A DNA stretch of 64,000 bases. Origin: Dendrocalamus latiflorus (Eukaryota; Streptophyta; Magnoliopsida; Poales; Poaceae). This document shows, one piece after another, positions 11,960-25,600 of the stretch (position 1 is the stretch's first letter; every line of letters starts with the position of its first letter). The stretch covers positions 28,084,580 through 28,148,579 of the forward strand of contig CM029660.1 of assembly GCA_017311315.1 (NCBI GenBank), written 5' to 3'. A program made the position numbers and the translations under genes. The notes below the pieces were generated by a model. That model was given only the letters and a program-made list of their open reading frames with translations. It was not told the origin of the DNA and made no database searches.

Positions 11960-13430
11960 AATTTAGGGATCAAATTTAAGGTCTATTTGGAGCGTAGGAA
12001 AGGAAAAATATAGGAATATGAAAAACACAGGTATGGGATGTCATGCATAGTCGAATCCTATAGGAATTGAAAATACATGAATGAGTAGAAACATATGTTT
12101 GGATGCTTCACAAGAAAATTTGGAGGAAAGCTTCAATTCAAAAGGGAGAGGGGAGAGAAAAAGAGAGGGGTTGTTTTGAACTTCTCAAAGAAAATTTCCC
12201 ACGAGGTTTAAGTCAATGTTTTCTTTCTTCTAAAATACGTAGAAAAGAGGAGAGGAAATTTCTATAAGACTTTTTGAGAGCCATTTCTTTGTTCGAAAGG
12301 AACATATAGGATTTTTTTGGCTCTATTTGAAAGACAGTGATTTCTACAAGGATTATGCAATGATGCATACGTCTGGAGCGAGAAGGAAAAATCTGACGCT
12401 ACAGTCTCTATAGTACCATGTGTTTCCAACCTTCACAGCATAAACCTTATCTCTTTAGCTGCCATCCACCTGCTAGGCTAGGTAGCTAGCATCATCCCCT
12501 CTTCTCTCTCCCTGCAGCGCTCTCTCTAACAGCATATGGCCGCGTCCAACTAGAGCTGAGCGCTCTCCTATGCTAGCTTCCCTATTTACCTCTCTCCCAC
12601 TCTATCTCACCGCACATGGTAGTGATCGGAACTCACAGGGATTGTGAAGCCATCATCACATTGCGCCAGCGAGGAAAGGAAACCATGATGGAGCGTTGGA
12701 TGGTGACAAGAGGAGTAGGAGCACGGTTGGTAAGTGTAGGAGTGGGGGCCAGGCACGGTGAGCCTACACCGACATTTGGGACCCTGAGGGCAAGCGTGTT
12801 GTCGTTGTCACCGAGGTCGAGGCAAATGAGTCGATTATTCAAAGATTTTTTTGTTGTATCAGGTGTTTTAAGATATTACAGATGTTTTCTTTGAATGTTG
12901 CAGACTTGCTATGTTGTCTAAAAGGGTTGTTGCAACTTGAGTTACTATTTATTGCAAATGTATTTCCTCTTTGTTGCAACAAGGATATTTTTTGCTACAT
13001 TAGTTATGTCGATCTGTTGTAACAGGAGAATTATTTTGTGGCATTCGGTATTTGTTGATATTGCAATCGGTGTTTGTTGATGTTACATTAAAGTTCTTAT
13101 ATGTTATATCATGGTGTTGGTTGTTTCGTTTGTAATATGAAGTGTTTGTTGTGGATGCTCATTTTTTAGTATGCTCTGCAAGCTTCGGTAACATATATCG
13201 CACTCCCTGTGACCTCCAGCTCCACCACCTCTACTAGCGCCGTAGTGGTGAACCGAACTCCTTGACTCGGGCTCCTCATCGGTATGGCCGTAACTTCCTT
13301 CTAAGATAGATTCTGCTACTCACTATCATTCATGTATCTCTTCATCTAATGATAGTCATTTTGTAGAAAGAGATCAAGTAGACGAAGAAAAACCTGCTAG
13401 GGGTCATCCCCCATCTATTGATGCAGCTTC
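11960..13430. other. intergenic sequence upstream of the TAF1A-like gene
   Basis: Includes a short transposon-like stretch (11990-12340, AGGAAAAATATAGGAATATG type) and a region (12840-13200) with many TTGTTGCAAC/TGTTGTAAC-like motifs. No conserved coding frame. The promoter of the following gene should lie in the last few hundred bases, but no TATA element is evident. Confidence 0.4.
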
Positions 13431-13686
13431 AAACGGCGGTAAAGAGTGTATGGTGCTACGCTCGAATCGGATGTTCGGCCGCTAGTGGCCCCCTTTCTAC
13501 ACAATTTGTTCACTTTTGCTTTCTTGCGCCAAAGACTCGCATCAGACGCCCAAGAATTCTTGCGCCAGACTAAATCCAACGGCCCGTGCAAAACTCGAGA
13601 TCTCCCTAGTCCTACTCTGCCGATGCAACTAAAACCCTCGCGCCCGAGCGCTGAGCCGCCGCCGCCGCCGACTCCTACTACACGCC

Positions 13687-16600
13687 ATGGCGCGGCCGGC
13701 GCTACCGCCGTCTCCCTCACCTATCACCCCCGCCAAGAGAGAACCCCACGCCGACACTACCGGCTCCGCTGCCGCTCACACGCCGCACCCACCACCCCAC
13801 AAGAAGCGTCGACGAGACCGCCTTCCTGTAACCCCAACCCAACACCTCCTCACGCCCCAGACCATCCCTTCGGGCACTTCATGCGCGGATTCCTTTGCGG
13901 ACGAGCGGAGCAGGCAGCCCGGCCTGTCGCCGACGACCGCGCCCGCCTCCGTCAAGCGCGAGCCCGACGCCGACGCGGACGCCGACGCCGATGTTGGCGA
14001 GGATGCCGGCGGGAAGGTTGTCGGGAGACGGCAACCCTACACCCACGCGAGGCCCCCTTCGGCGGAGGCCCCCACCCTCTGGGCCAACCGCCACCGACTC
14101 GGCCGTCTCCTCCACGAGCTCACGCGCGCGCACCGGTGGCGCGACGCGGCCGGAGTCTTATCCGCGCTCCTCCCCGGCACCCGGCAGCCTGAGTCCTTCG
14201 AGGAGGCCCGCAGCATGTTCGTGGTAAGGAGAACGTGCTGGATGAAATCTATGTACCAGTTCTTGGTTTGGTAGAGTTAGTGGTTTCTGATGTGGGCGAG
14301 GTGCTGGATTGAAGGTCGCGATGGAGATTCATAGGCGGCTTGCTGAGGACAGTGGCGTGCAGTACGGCGGCAGGAGCCGCTACTATCTCAGGACACAGAA
14401 GGTTTTCGATGTTTGGATGCGGCGGTTAATTTGGTTGCCCACTTGTGCAAAAGTAAGTTCCAAATTACGCTGCCAAGGTAAATCAATGTAATTAGCTAAT
14501 TGGCTAATGCTAATAATTACTATATGTAAAATTGGAAATTGCGTCTGAATCTGAAATTAAACAACTGGAGTTTGTTATAATCCATATTTTCACCAATAAG
14601 TATCATTTACAGCCCGTTTGGATCAAAGTTGTTTTGGGGGGAAGAACATAGGATTCCAAATCCATAGGAATTAGCACGGTTCATTCGTTTGGATTCCAAG
14701 AACACACATCAAAATTCCCCACTTTTCCTCTCCTGCTGTTTTGGAGTAATTTTGCAGGGAAAGAGTATTTGCTCCAACTGGATGAAAATCTTCCTGGAAG
14801 CGAGTGTGCAGGGAAGGAATGAGAGAGAAAGGGTCATAAACTTGGGCAGCTGCTGTTGCCTGTTGCTAAACCCGAGATTATTGAAGCCCCTTCTGTTGGT
14901 GCCATTGCACCCTGTTGGCTGTTGCTAGCTGGTTGCACCATCACACTGTGTCATTGCGAGCTATGGCTGCTGACACCGCCAATCTTTTGCTGCAATCGCT
15001 CAACGCAGCTAGTATTTGGTAGAACAGAGTGGGTGGTCGTTTCGAAGAATGATACGAACATTGGGTGGGGTAAAGATGGAAAGAGGCAAGGGAAATTAAA
15101 ACGTGTTGTAGTTTCTATTTATTTATCTCAAAAGTATGTTATGTGTTTGTATTTTCCAACCTTGAAAAGCATACTCTGGAGTCACATTTTCTGAAGAGTA
15201 TGTTCACTCTACATTGTTATATTTCACTTCTGTGTTTTTCCTATCACTCATCCCAACAACATTTCCCAGTTTTTTTTTCTGTATTTGGTAATCCTGTAGA
15301 GTGTAGAGTTACACTTGCATTCCTTCGTTTTTCCTACTCTTGTGTTTTTGGATTCCTTCATTTTAAAAGGGTCCTTTGTTTGTAGATTTTGAAATAACAG
15401 ATGGAGTGTTGTGCACGCCTTTTTTAATTCCATTTTTTGGTAGTATCATATTGTTAGGTTGGTTGTTATTTAAGCCATTAGCGTATCACAACAAAATGTG
15501 GATTCAGGGGTCAAAAACTTTGAATCATAAGGTCATATTGTTCCACATCACTTGAATACTAAGATCATGGCATCACCTGAATAATAAAGATCATGTGATT
15601 CTACATCGCAAACTTCAGTTTTAATGGTGTTGTGCTGGTTTCCATGTTACCTCTGATTTAATCAATTTCATCATATGTTAACAGAAGGAAACCATCATGA
15701 CTGCTTGTATCTGCTTAACCCTGTTATTTTGTTTGGCAGAAGCACTTGGTTAAACTCGAACTGGCTCTATTTTATCTTTCACAAGGCAGCATCGACAATG
15801 CATACAATGCAACAAGAACGTTCGTCACCTGCACACTCTGTCAGTGTTTTCATTTGTTGTGTCTTTTACACACCTTGCTCTGTTGTTTTTTGAGGAAGAC
15901 CTTGATCTGTTGTAGGCTTGTAGCCATGGCATTTCAAAGCATTTTGTTAGTGGTTACAAGCCAATTACATTTGCTACTTTAATTCATTTTATGGAACCAA
16001 GTATCAGGTTAGCATTCTACTTTAATTCATTGTATGGAACCAAGTATAAGGTTAGCATTCAAGGAAATTGTGGATTTTTTTTATAAGAATAGATTCTGCA
16101 GACTGTCAAAAATTATACATTTGTTAAAATGCATGTTCGTTGTGCTGAAAGTTGAGTAATGCCTTAGGCATCGTGGATGAAATACTTATTAAGTGTTAAA
16201 GCTTTTGGATAATTTAGTTGCCTGTTATTTTTGCTTCTCTTTACACTATTTCATTCTTTCTTCCCCAAGTGACTTGTATGTTCTCTGCTGAGAAGAATTT
16301 GAGAACTTCTATATTTTTTCAGCCTTATTGCTAAGGATGGACTACAGGCTGAACCAACTCTAAATCTGATACATGGTTTGATATCATATGATAAATGGTA
16401 CTCTGGCTTGCCTAAAGATATGCAACTTGAGGAATTTGATGTTTACAATGAATCATGCGCAATTTCGATGGCATCTAATGGCTGTGAAGAAATTGGTCTC
16501 CAGGATAGTTCACATGACAAGTACAGCATGGATGTTGATGATGCCAGTTTTCCTGCTTGCTCTTCAGAAAGTTCTATCAATAATGGGAATATAGACAAGA

Positions 16601-19600
16601 AAACGAAAATTCCCAAGAAACCTGGTTTTGTTCATCCTGTAAAGGAAAATGATTCACTTGGATCACAATTGAATGAAGAAGTGGTTGATACAGATTTTCG
16701 AAGTGTATTTTTCAATACCTCCAATAGTCCTACCTGTGGTAAGTACCATTTGTGCCTACTTTTTCTTCAATATGTTCTTCTAATTTTTGGTTCTGTTAAG
16801 TACTATGGTAGTTGTAGAGTTCTAGGATATCTGTAGAAAAATTACATATAGCAGGTACACAGAGTGATTATAGAGCTATCATAAAGAACCAGGGCTTTGA
16901 TGTGATGTAGCATCTACCAAATTTTTCGTGGGTGTTGAGGGTACTAGTCCACATTTCATTCTTGGATCATCCAGTTCAGTATGCAACACCACAACCATTT
17001 TTTAGAATCCATTACATCAGTCATTTAATGTTGTTTGGTATAGGACCTGGATTCTGATGTATCATTTATATGATATAAATTTACAAAGTGCGCTGATCAT
17101 AGTTTAAAAAGCCGGACTGGGCCGCCGATTAAACCAGAAAAAGCTGGAACTGGGGACTTCGCTGGCTTGGTTTACTTCAAAGACTGTTCGATCGGACCAG
17201 AAAAAAAGGTTAAACCGAGCTGTTTTCACGGAAACAGTCGAACCGGACGGCTGGGAGAAATAGCAAACACAGAGAAAGTGAGGGGCATGGACAGGCAATT
17301 GGGTTAGGCCCAATTGGCCCATTTGGTTCCCACGAAGAGAGGAGCCCTAGGCTGCTCAATCCCTAGTTCCCCACAACCAGCCGCTGCTCCCCTTCCCTTT
17401 CTCCCTCTCTCCCCTTCCCAAGTTCCCATCTCTTCCTGTCCGATCCAAGACTGTTGTGGACTCGTATTGGGGGTGTTATTATACTAGAAGGCAGCCGGTG
17501 ACCAAGGGTGCAGATGTGCCTACTGCGGGAGTTGGCGCCAACGACAAAGGATCATGATGTGCTATAGGCGGTGTGGCGACAATAGGCCGCATAGAAGGAA
17601 GTGTGTCTGCAGCGGTTGGTTTGGAAGGAGGCGATACCCATTTAGGGAAGTCTCTTCCGAAACGGTTAGCATCATAGTCGAATTAGAGTTATTAGATTCA
17701 GAGTCGGCTTAGGGATATTGAGTTTTGTAACTGAGTCTGTTTTCCAGATTCGGATAGATATGATAGAGTCTTGAGAAGTCCTCTATATATATGAGGCAGT
17801 GGGTTCAATAGTTGCCGTGGGCTGAATATTGTTATAATTCATCATATCAGACAGCTCTTCGAACGACTCCCTTCTGTGTGGTGTACGGGCGGGATCCCCC
17901 TCCCCTGCTAGTTGCGGATCATGCTTCTACACGAGTGGTGGCTGTTGAGCAGCAGATGAAAGAGCACGATGAGTTCTTGTTGGAAATCCGGGAGCGGTTA
18001 TTGCAAGCACAGGAAGCTATGAAAAGGCCGTATGATGGTTCTCATCGGCCGGTGGAATGAGGTCGGTCAATGGGTGTGGCTGCGATTGTATCGTCGTTCT
18101 GCTGCAGCTATCAAAGGTCACCTCCAAATTGGATCCTAAATTCTACGGGCCTTTCTTGATTACGGAATATATTGGTTCTGTTGCTTATCGACTTAAATTG
18201 CCCGCTCGTGCAAAGATTCATGATGTGTTTCATGTGGCCTTGCTTAAACCCTTCCGTGGGGATCCGCCAGTTGATATTTCGTCCTTGCTGGATATTCATC
18301 ACGGCCGTGTGGTGCCCACTCCAGTGTTGGTGCAGCGTTCTCGTCTTCGCCGGGATTGCTGGGAGGTCTTGGTCCAGTGGAAAGGTTGTCCGCCATCGGA
18401 GGCTTCATGGGTTCCCTTGTTGGAATTTCGAGAGCACTATCCTGAATTCCAGCTCGAGGACGAGCTGTTTCGACAGGAGGGGAGAAATGTTGTGGACTCG
18501 TATTGGGGGCGTTATTATACTAGAAGAAGGCAGCCGGTGACCAAGGGTCTAGATGTGCCTACCGCGGGAGTTGGCGCCAGCGACAATGGATCATGATGTG
18601 CTATAGGCGGTGTGGCGACAATGGGCCACAGAGAAGGAAGTGCGGCTGCAGCAGTTGGTTTGGAAGGAGATACTCATTAGGGAAGTCTCTTCTGAAATGG
18701 TTAGCATCAAAGTCGAATTAGAGTTATTAGAATTAGAGTCGGCTTAGGGATATTGAGTTTTGTAACCAAGTTTGCTTTTTCCAGATTCGGATAGATATGA
18801 TAACAGTCTTGAGAAGTCCTCTATATATATGTGGCTTCGTTTTGTTATCAAACAAGCAATAAAGATACAAGTTCCTTACCTAATGTTCTCAAAGCCTCAG
18901 CCCTGGCCGGTGGAAATCCCGGTTCCGAGTCTAAGGGCGAGTTCGTCCCTTCCCGCTACCCAATTCGTTCGTACCCAACTCTCGATAGCAGCTTCTTCCA
19001 CCCCTCTCCATCCACTGCAAGCACACCCAGAGGCCGAGCCATATCAAAGTCCAGTAGCCTAGTTGGCCGCCGGTGATAGCTCATTTTCCATGTATCCAAA
19101 ACCAAGTAACAAGCAAGTGGGGGGCAGCTACTCGAGTTTTTGTATCCTGGTGGCGGCTACTTCAAATCAACTAGGAGACCGGTGGTAGCAACTGCTTGAC
19201 CTTCCAAGTGGCGGCATGAGATGGGGACACATCTGTGCATGCTTGTGATTGGGCAATAATATCTACAGCCAGCAGCTTTACATCAAGGATTCGGTACTTC
19301 AGTAGCAACAACTTGTGTAATTGCTGATCTATTTCTGTCCCCCTTCCTGTTTAATGTCTTTGGCGATCAATTTCTTATTTATTTCCTTGTTTCTTGGTTG
19401 GTTTGACTGATGTACAACAGTGTTACTTGGACATGGACACGAGAATCGGAATCTGACACGGATTCGTGTGTCCGATTCCGTGAACTTGAAAAAAGGATTC
19501 AGGGATTCGGCTACTATATACTAATATAATACTAATAAATGAATATCTTTATTTTCTATTGTAATTAGTATTGATAAATCCTCAACTATGAAATAGCCTC

Positions 19601-22600
19601 TCATCACTAAAGTTGGAGGGTCTGATACACAAAAGACCCATATTCAACACAGAAAATCCATCGCCTTGCCTTGATATGTCTGCTTGCTTGTCACATGTGA
19701 GGATGGATAGCAATAAACAACAAAACAAAGGCAGCTCTTTCCTCTTCCAAATCCACGTGGCCATGTTCCCCTCCCTGACATCTTCCTCCCCATTATTTCT
19801 TCCCTTCGAAGCCTTCCCTTCTTTTGCTCTTCACTTCTTTTTTTTTCTCGAACTCCGCAGGAGAGCTGCGTGTCATTTCATTAAGAAGAAAAAAGGATAC
19901 AAAAGGGAGGGGAGAAAGAAACCCCCTCCCAGGAACCCCAAAAGGGGGTTTAACCAAAACAAAAAACTAGAAAACAAAGAAAAGGAAACACGACTAGAAG
20001 CCTAAAATAACCAAGAACCTAGGAATCCAGGACCCACGACCTAGCAAGGAACTCATGCAAGGCTGAGGCCCCCGCCAAACACCAAAGATTACTTTCATTG
20101 GCCACAGATTGGAGCAGCACCTCCACGACAGGCCTAGCACCTTCAAAAACACAAGCATTTCGGTGCTTCCATAGCTCCCAAGCAACTAAGATGATCAGAC
20201 TATTGAGGCCTTTGCGCGAATCCCTCGGAACGCCCTTGATGGTGCCGCACCACCAACCAGAGAAACGGGTATTGGATCTTTGAGGAGCAAAAGTCAGCAG
20301 GCCCAACTTTTGAAAAATCAGGGTCCAAATCTGCTGGGCGAACACACATGAGATGAGGATGTGCTGAATATTTTCCTCAGCCTGATCACAAAGCGGGCAT
20401 GCTGGCATGTGAGGGAGCCCACGCTTGGCCAGGCGATCGGCTGTCCAACACCGGTTGTTAATAGCCAACCAAACGAAAAATTTACACCGCAAGGGTGCCC
20501 AGCTCCTCCAAATACGCTTCCAAGGTGCGAACCTGATGCTTCCCAGGAAAAAGGCATTGTATGCAGATCTGCTGCTATAAGTTCCAAAATTACTTAGCTT
20601 CCATTTGTGCTGATTCGGAACTGAAGGCTGTAAACACAGGTCATCAACCAGTCCCCAAATTAAAAGAAACTCCCTTATCACTTCTACAGTCAAAGCCCCT
20701 CCAATGTCTGCAACCCAGCGCCTACTGTCCAGGGCATGGGCCACCGTGCGTTGCTTTACCACTCTTTTGGAGATCAAGTTGAATAGATTGGGTGCGAATT
20801 CAGAGATTGTCCTGCCTTGCAACCCTCTATCCGACCAGAATTTAGTTGACTCCCCATTGCCAATTGAAGTTTCAACATCAACATTGAAGAGGGCCATGGC
20901 ATTTTGTGGCACCTGGATTGGCAATCCCGCCCAAGATCGAGATGCATCAGATTTTTGTGCCCAAAGCCAGCGAATGCGCAGTGCCCAACCAAGAACTTCT
21001 AAGTTATGAACTCCGCTCTTCACTTCTTTTTAATTTTTACTCCACCAAAGCCATGGCAGAGGAGATCAGCATTCTTTCTTTCTTCTATTCTTCTTCCAGC
21101 TTTACTTCGCCTAGCTATGGTCATGAACAGGGGATGTCGAGCCAGCTGCAGCTGCTTTTTCCCCATCTAGTCTCTTCTTTCTTCACCTAGGACATTGCTA
21201 AGGTTGTCTAATGCGTGTTGGAGGGTGTCCGACATGCGTTGACACCAGGATACGAGTCGACGCGGGAAAAAAATTTCGGACTCGTGTGTCGTGGTAGCAT
21301 TGATGTACAACACATGTTTTCTAGATTTACAGAAATTTTCCTAAGGATTCAAAGCCTTGAAAGTTGAAAAATAATGTATAATAAAATATTGGCCTTGTTC
21401 TTTTGAGCTTTGGCTTCTCTGAAAGTCGAAACAAATGGAGTGACTTCTTGAAGTGTATTTTCTAAACGGCTTCTCAAGCTTAAAACCGTGTGCGCCATCC
21501 GTGTTGGCGACTCCACTGTCCACTGCTGTATTGAAAAACACAGACAAAAAGCCATTAGCTGCAGCTCAAAAGAATATGGCTATGTAGGAAACTGGCGGTT
21601 GGACCGATGAACTGGTGGCCTGGCCGGTTCGACCCCTGGTCCGGTTTTTTAAAACTATGGTGCTGACTGCTGGGCCTGTGAGCAGTATGACCATGAAGAT
21701 TCCGTAACTTTTCTGTCAAAAGAAAGGGCAGGTAATAACAGAAAATGATATACACAATGCCCAGCAAGTGAAGGCTTTTTACTTCTTCCTTTTTTCCCGA
21801 CAAGTCAAGAGTTGCTACAGCTTGTGTTACAAATGTATTTGGCGTAATTTGTAGCTTCATCATTGTCTGTGATCAGATCAATCCATGATCCTCGAATAGA
21901 AATGTACTGTAAATAATTTGTAGCTTCATCTCTGTCCCACATCAGATCAATCCTCAGACCAACTAACCACATCAAGCTGAACTAGTGGTGCATTTATTTT
22001 ATTAATTTCAATGTCTCATTCAAGCTCTTGTGTATAGCTCCACATAATTATATCTTAACATATTAGATTATTATCTGCATTGAAGGATTGGAAAAAAGCC
22101 TGTTGCCACTACAGCTAAAGCGTGCTGCTGGGGCTTCAAATGATTGCTTTGATTCGTATTGGAAGTACAAGTCAACACCTAATACCTTCTATGAAGATGC
22201 AGAAAAATGTCTAAGAGTGGCTATTCATTCAACACCACCAGTAATGGCTGCCTTATTGCCATTAGTACAGGTACTTGTCAATCGATCTCATTACCATATT
22301 TATTAAGAGTTATATTTGCTTCTGCAATTCATTCGTGCTAAACCAAACGCGCCTACTTGATGAAGTGCTGAACTAGCCTAAGGGAATCAGTTTGGTCAAT
22401 GTACCATTTTCATCTGAATTGCGCATTACTGTATCATCAGTGGCTGCATGTTGTTACTTGTGCATGCCATAGTTAGTTATGGCTATTTGCAGTTTTGCAC
22501 CTTGTATTACCCTGCTGACATTGGTTCAGCCCAAAAGGATTATCTCATCTCCGTCCCTCATCAAATTAACCCTGTACTGCATGTTTTGCATAACACTATA

Positions 22601-25600
22601 TGTTTGAGTTCACTAGGACACCTGCATAGATAGTGCCATATAAGATTTTGCTTTCATCATTTGGTCAGACTTTTTTTTATTGCTACCTTTGCTGCGGTGC
22701 AGATTCTCCTGCTTGGTGATAAACTGAAAGATGCACTTGGCGAGCTTGAGAAGACCTGTCAAAGTTCAACTACAGCACTTCCTTTCAGGTTGTTAAGACT
22801 TAATGTTATTTGTTATCATGTAAAACAATGTGTTATCTTGAATGTCATCTCTCATTCATGTTACTGCACATCTTTCGACTATCCTAGTTTATCCTTTCTT
22901 TTTCTTGTCCATATTGAAATAAGCTATAGCAAACTAAGTGGCTGAAGTTCAGTTGTTTTTTGCTGCAGATTGAGAGGTAGACTACTGGAGTATTTTGACC
23001 AAAACCAGGTATCAACTATTTCTTCTTGCTATGAGGAAGCTTTGAGAAGAGATCCCACATGCAGCTACTCAGTGGAGAGGCTAACCAAAATGCATAGAAA
23101 AGGTTTTGGCTGAAAACATTTCTTCCGAAGTGTTTCTACTATTTAATTGCTGTGCTAGTTGAGTAGTTGACCTTTTCTTCTTTTTATATTGATACTTCTA
23201 CTTGCCTTGTTATCATGTAGTATTTTTTAGACAAGATGCATGGTTTTTTTATTTTACCAAATGGAGGCTTCCTTGCTAGTTGCATGTGAAGTATTCTAGT
23301 CTCAACCAGCCTATACAGTTTTTACTGATACTGCTCATTTTGTAGTAATCAGTGGAAATATCATTGCGAAACTTATGTTTCCCATGCTGTCATTACTGCA
23401 AGTAGAAAAGAGCTTATATGTAGTATTTTAGAGATGTAATCATGAAGGCAGAATATTGGGAATGAGATGTTTCTTGTGAATATTTTCGATACTATAAAAA
23501 AAGGAAAAAGTCTATTTGATCCCCTTGAATTATTAGGGTGTGTCCAAGGTTCATTAAGGCGCTAGTCGGGCGGCGGAGTGTCGACTAGCGAATAGGGCAC
23601 CTACACGGCGCCTAGGCAGCCGACTAGCACATAAGGGGAGAAGCATCACGGGAGACAGAGAGGGAGTGGGAGCAGCGACAGTACCAGTATAGCGACGAGA
23701 TGGAATTGATGGCAGGGGAGGTAAATTCGACAGCGGTGCACTTCCCTTGGCCTGTCGCTCGTCGCTGCGCTTGCTCGTGTCTATTCCTTGCCATGTTCTA
23801 TGTTTTGACGTATCTATTTCTCCCAATTAACCTCCATAGTACCACCTCGACCATGGCCGAACCACCATCGCCGTCGCCACCCGTCACCGGCACCTCCTCG
23901 CAGCCCCATTCCCCGAACCACCACCACCATTGGCTCCGCATTGTCGCAAGCATTCCATTTTTCCATTTCCGAGACCTTGCCACCCGTCATACGCTGTTCA
24001 CCTACCTAGCTCAACGCCACCTCTGTTGCTCGTCTTCTCTGTCCAGAACGTGAGGAAGACCACGACCCCTCTGTCTCTCACCCCCTTATGACAAGTAGGC
24101 CCCACCATGCAAATTTCTTTTTAAAAAGGAAAAAAGTAAACTCGACTCTATGACAAGTGGACCTGCTACTTAAAATATTTTTTAAACTGAAGTCATTGCC
24201 ATGTCATCGGCCACAACAATGGCAAAACCGCCTTAGGGGGTTATTTAGACGGTTTTGCATTGTTTATGGGGTTAAGTAGATGTACCCCAATAGTTCAAGG
24301 GGCCAAATAGACTTTTTCCAAAAAAAAAAATGAAACTTTAATGTGATGGTGGTTATATAGGTTTATTGTATTGTTTTTCTTGGCAAACTTGATGTTACCT
24401 ATTTGATATTCTGCTTTCAGTGTAAATTTTGGTATCAGAGCCTTATTAGCAATGTTTACATTTTTTTCCTTTCTTACCTTTTGTTGGTTCCCCCAGGATA
24501 TTTTAATACCATCCAACTACTTGAGATAATAGCCTTGCATCTAGATTCTGCCAATGGGAAACCTAGCATCTGGGAGGAGCTTATATCATGCTTCCTTCGG
24601 CTCTTTTCTGATCGGACTACTGACTACAATGATTGTGTTTCATGGAATGTTCGAGGAGATGCAGCAGTCACAGCTTTTAGTAGTTTTTCTTCAGTCTTTT
24701 TTGATCGACATACAAGGGAATCATGGAAGGTCCGATGCAGATGGTGGATGAACCATCATTTCAGCCGAAACAACTTTGCGTCAGAAACCCTGAAAGGTAG
24801 CTGTTTATTCCTCGAATTTAGTCATTGCTAATACAAAATCACATGATGCTCCCCTTCACTGTGATTAATTGGGTCAGACAGTAAATGCCATCAACATTAA
24901 CATTGATTTGGTTCGGATTCTAATATCTGATACATGGAATGTACACTCTTGGTTTGCTTGTCAGTCCACGTCTACATGAAAAGTGTCAAATTTCCTTTTT
25001 TTATACAGTGGACCCCAGCCCATAGTTTAATATTAGGTTATGCTGGTTTGAACTAATAGTTTATTACCGTGACAGAAGGTTGTCACTGGTGTCAAGAGTA
25101 TCTGCCAGACATATGTTGTAACGTCTAGGTAGTTGCTATTCCTTTGCGTACTTAAAATGATCATCGCATCATGAGGTTCTCCTGTATGGAACAAGTCAGC
25201 CACACAAGCTATGAAGCTAGATCTGCTAAATTTGGCTAATTGTATGGAACAAGTCGAGCCACACAAGCTATGAAGCTAGATCTGCTAAATTTGGCTATGG
25301 TATTTTCCTCGCTGAATGTTCATAAAGAGCTAGTCTACAGTCTAAAATGGAGCATACCATGTACTTGTGGGGAAATCTATATTTTTGGATGAAAGAATGT
25401 GAAATATCTACTACACTACACAGGATTGTTCTGTGCCCAACTGCCAATAGTAAACCTATGAACTTGTACAGTCATTCCTTCAAGAGAAAGTAGGATGACA
25501 TGATGGTGCAAAAATCACAGATTTTTGTAATTGGAATCCTTTGTAATTTTATCTTACTCAGTATCAACGCATGCATATGTTCCCCATTTGGCATGATGTC

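Larger units (their letters stand above)
17452..18891 (+). mobile_element. internally deleted Ty3/gypsy element (chromodomain type)
   Basis: Two direct LTR-like copies begin with TGTTGTGGACTCGTATTGGG (17452-17808 and 18488-18891). The left copy lacks the final ~60 bases and joins directly to the 3' part of pol. The right copy is preceded by a purine tract (AGGAGGGGAGAAA), as expected for a PPT. A tentative 5-bp duplication AAGAC/AAGCC flanks the unit. Protease, RT and RNase H are missing, so a single deletion probably ran from the end of the left LTR into the integrase gene. Confidence 0.7.
19419..21300. mobile_element. Mutator-like element with 11-bp target duplication
   Basis: A perfect 11-bp direct repeat TGATGTACAAC flanks the segment (19408-19418 and 21301-21311). 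The inner ends AGTGTTACTTGGACATGGAC and, on the other strand, ATGCTACCACGACACACGAG are imperfect inverted repeats. A 9-11 bp duplication is diagnostic of the Mutator superfamily. Without the LINE inside it, the element is about 0.7 kb and carries no transposase, so it is non-autonomous. Confidence 0.65.
17098..21659. mobile_element. inverted-repeat DNA element in TAF1A intron 4, itself invaded by others
   Basis: The left end CATAGTTTAAAAAGCCGGAC and the reverse complement of the right end, CATAGTTTTAAAAAACCGGA, are near-identical inverted repeats that continue into CCGG-rich sequence. Flanking 8-mers GCGCTGAT and GTGCTGAC match at six of eight positions with two transitions, as expected for an old 8-bp target duplication (hAT-like). 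Removing the gypsy derivative (17452-18891) and the Mutator-like element (19419-21300) leaves about 1.2 kb of element sequence with no recognisable transposase. Confidence 0.55.

Noticed and set aside
13415..14192. Alternative long frames overlapping the first exon of the TAF1A-like gene
   Set aside because: GC-rich shadows; only the frame from 13687 continues in phase into the downstream exons.
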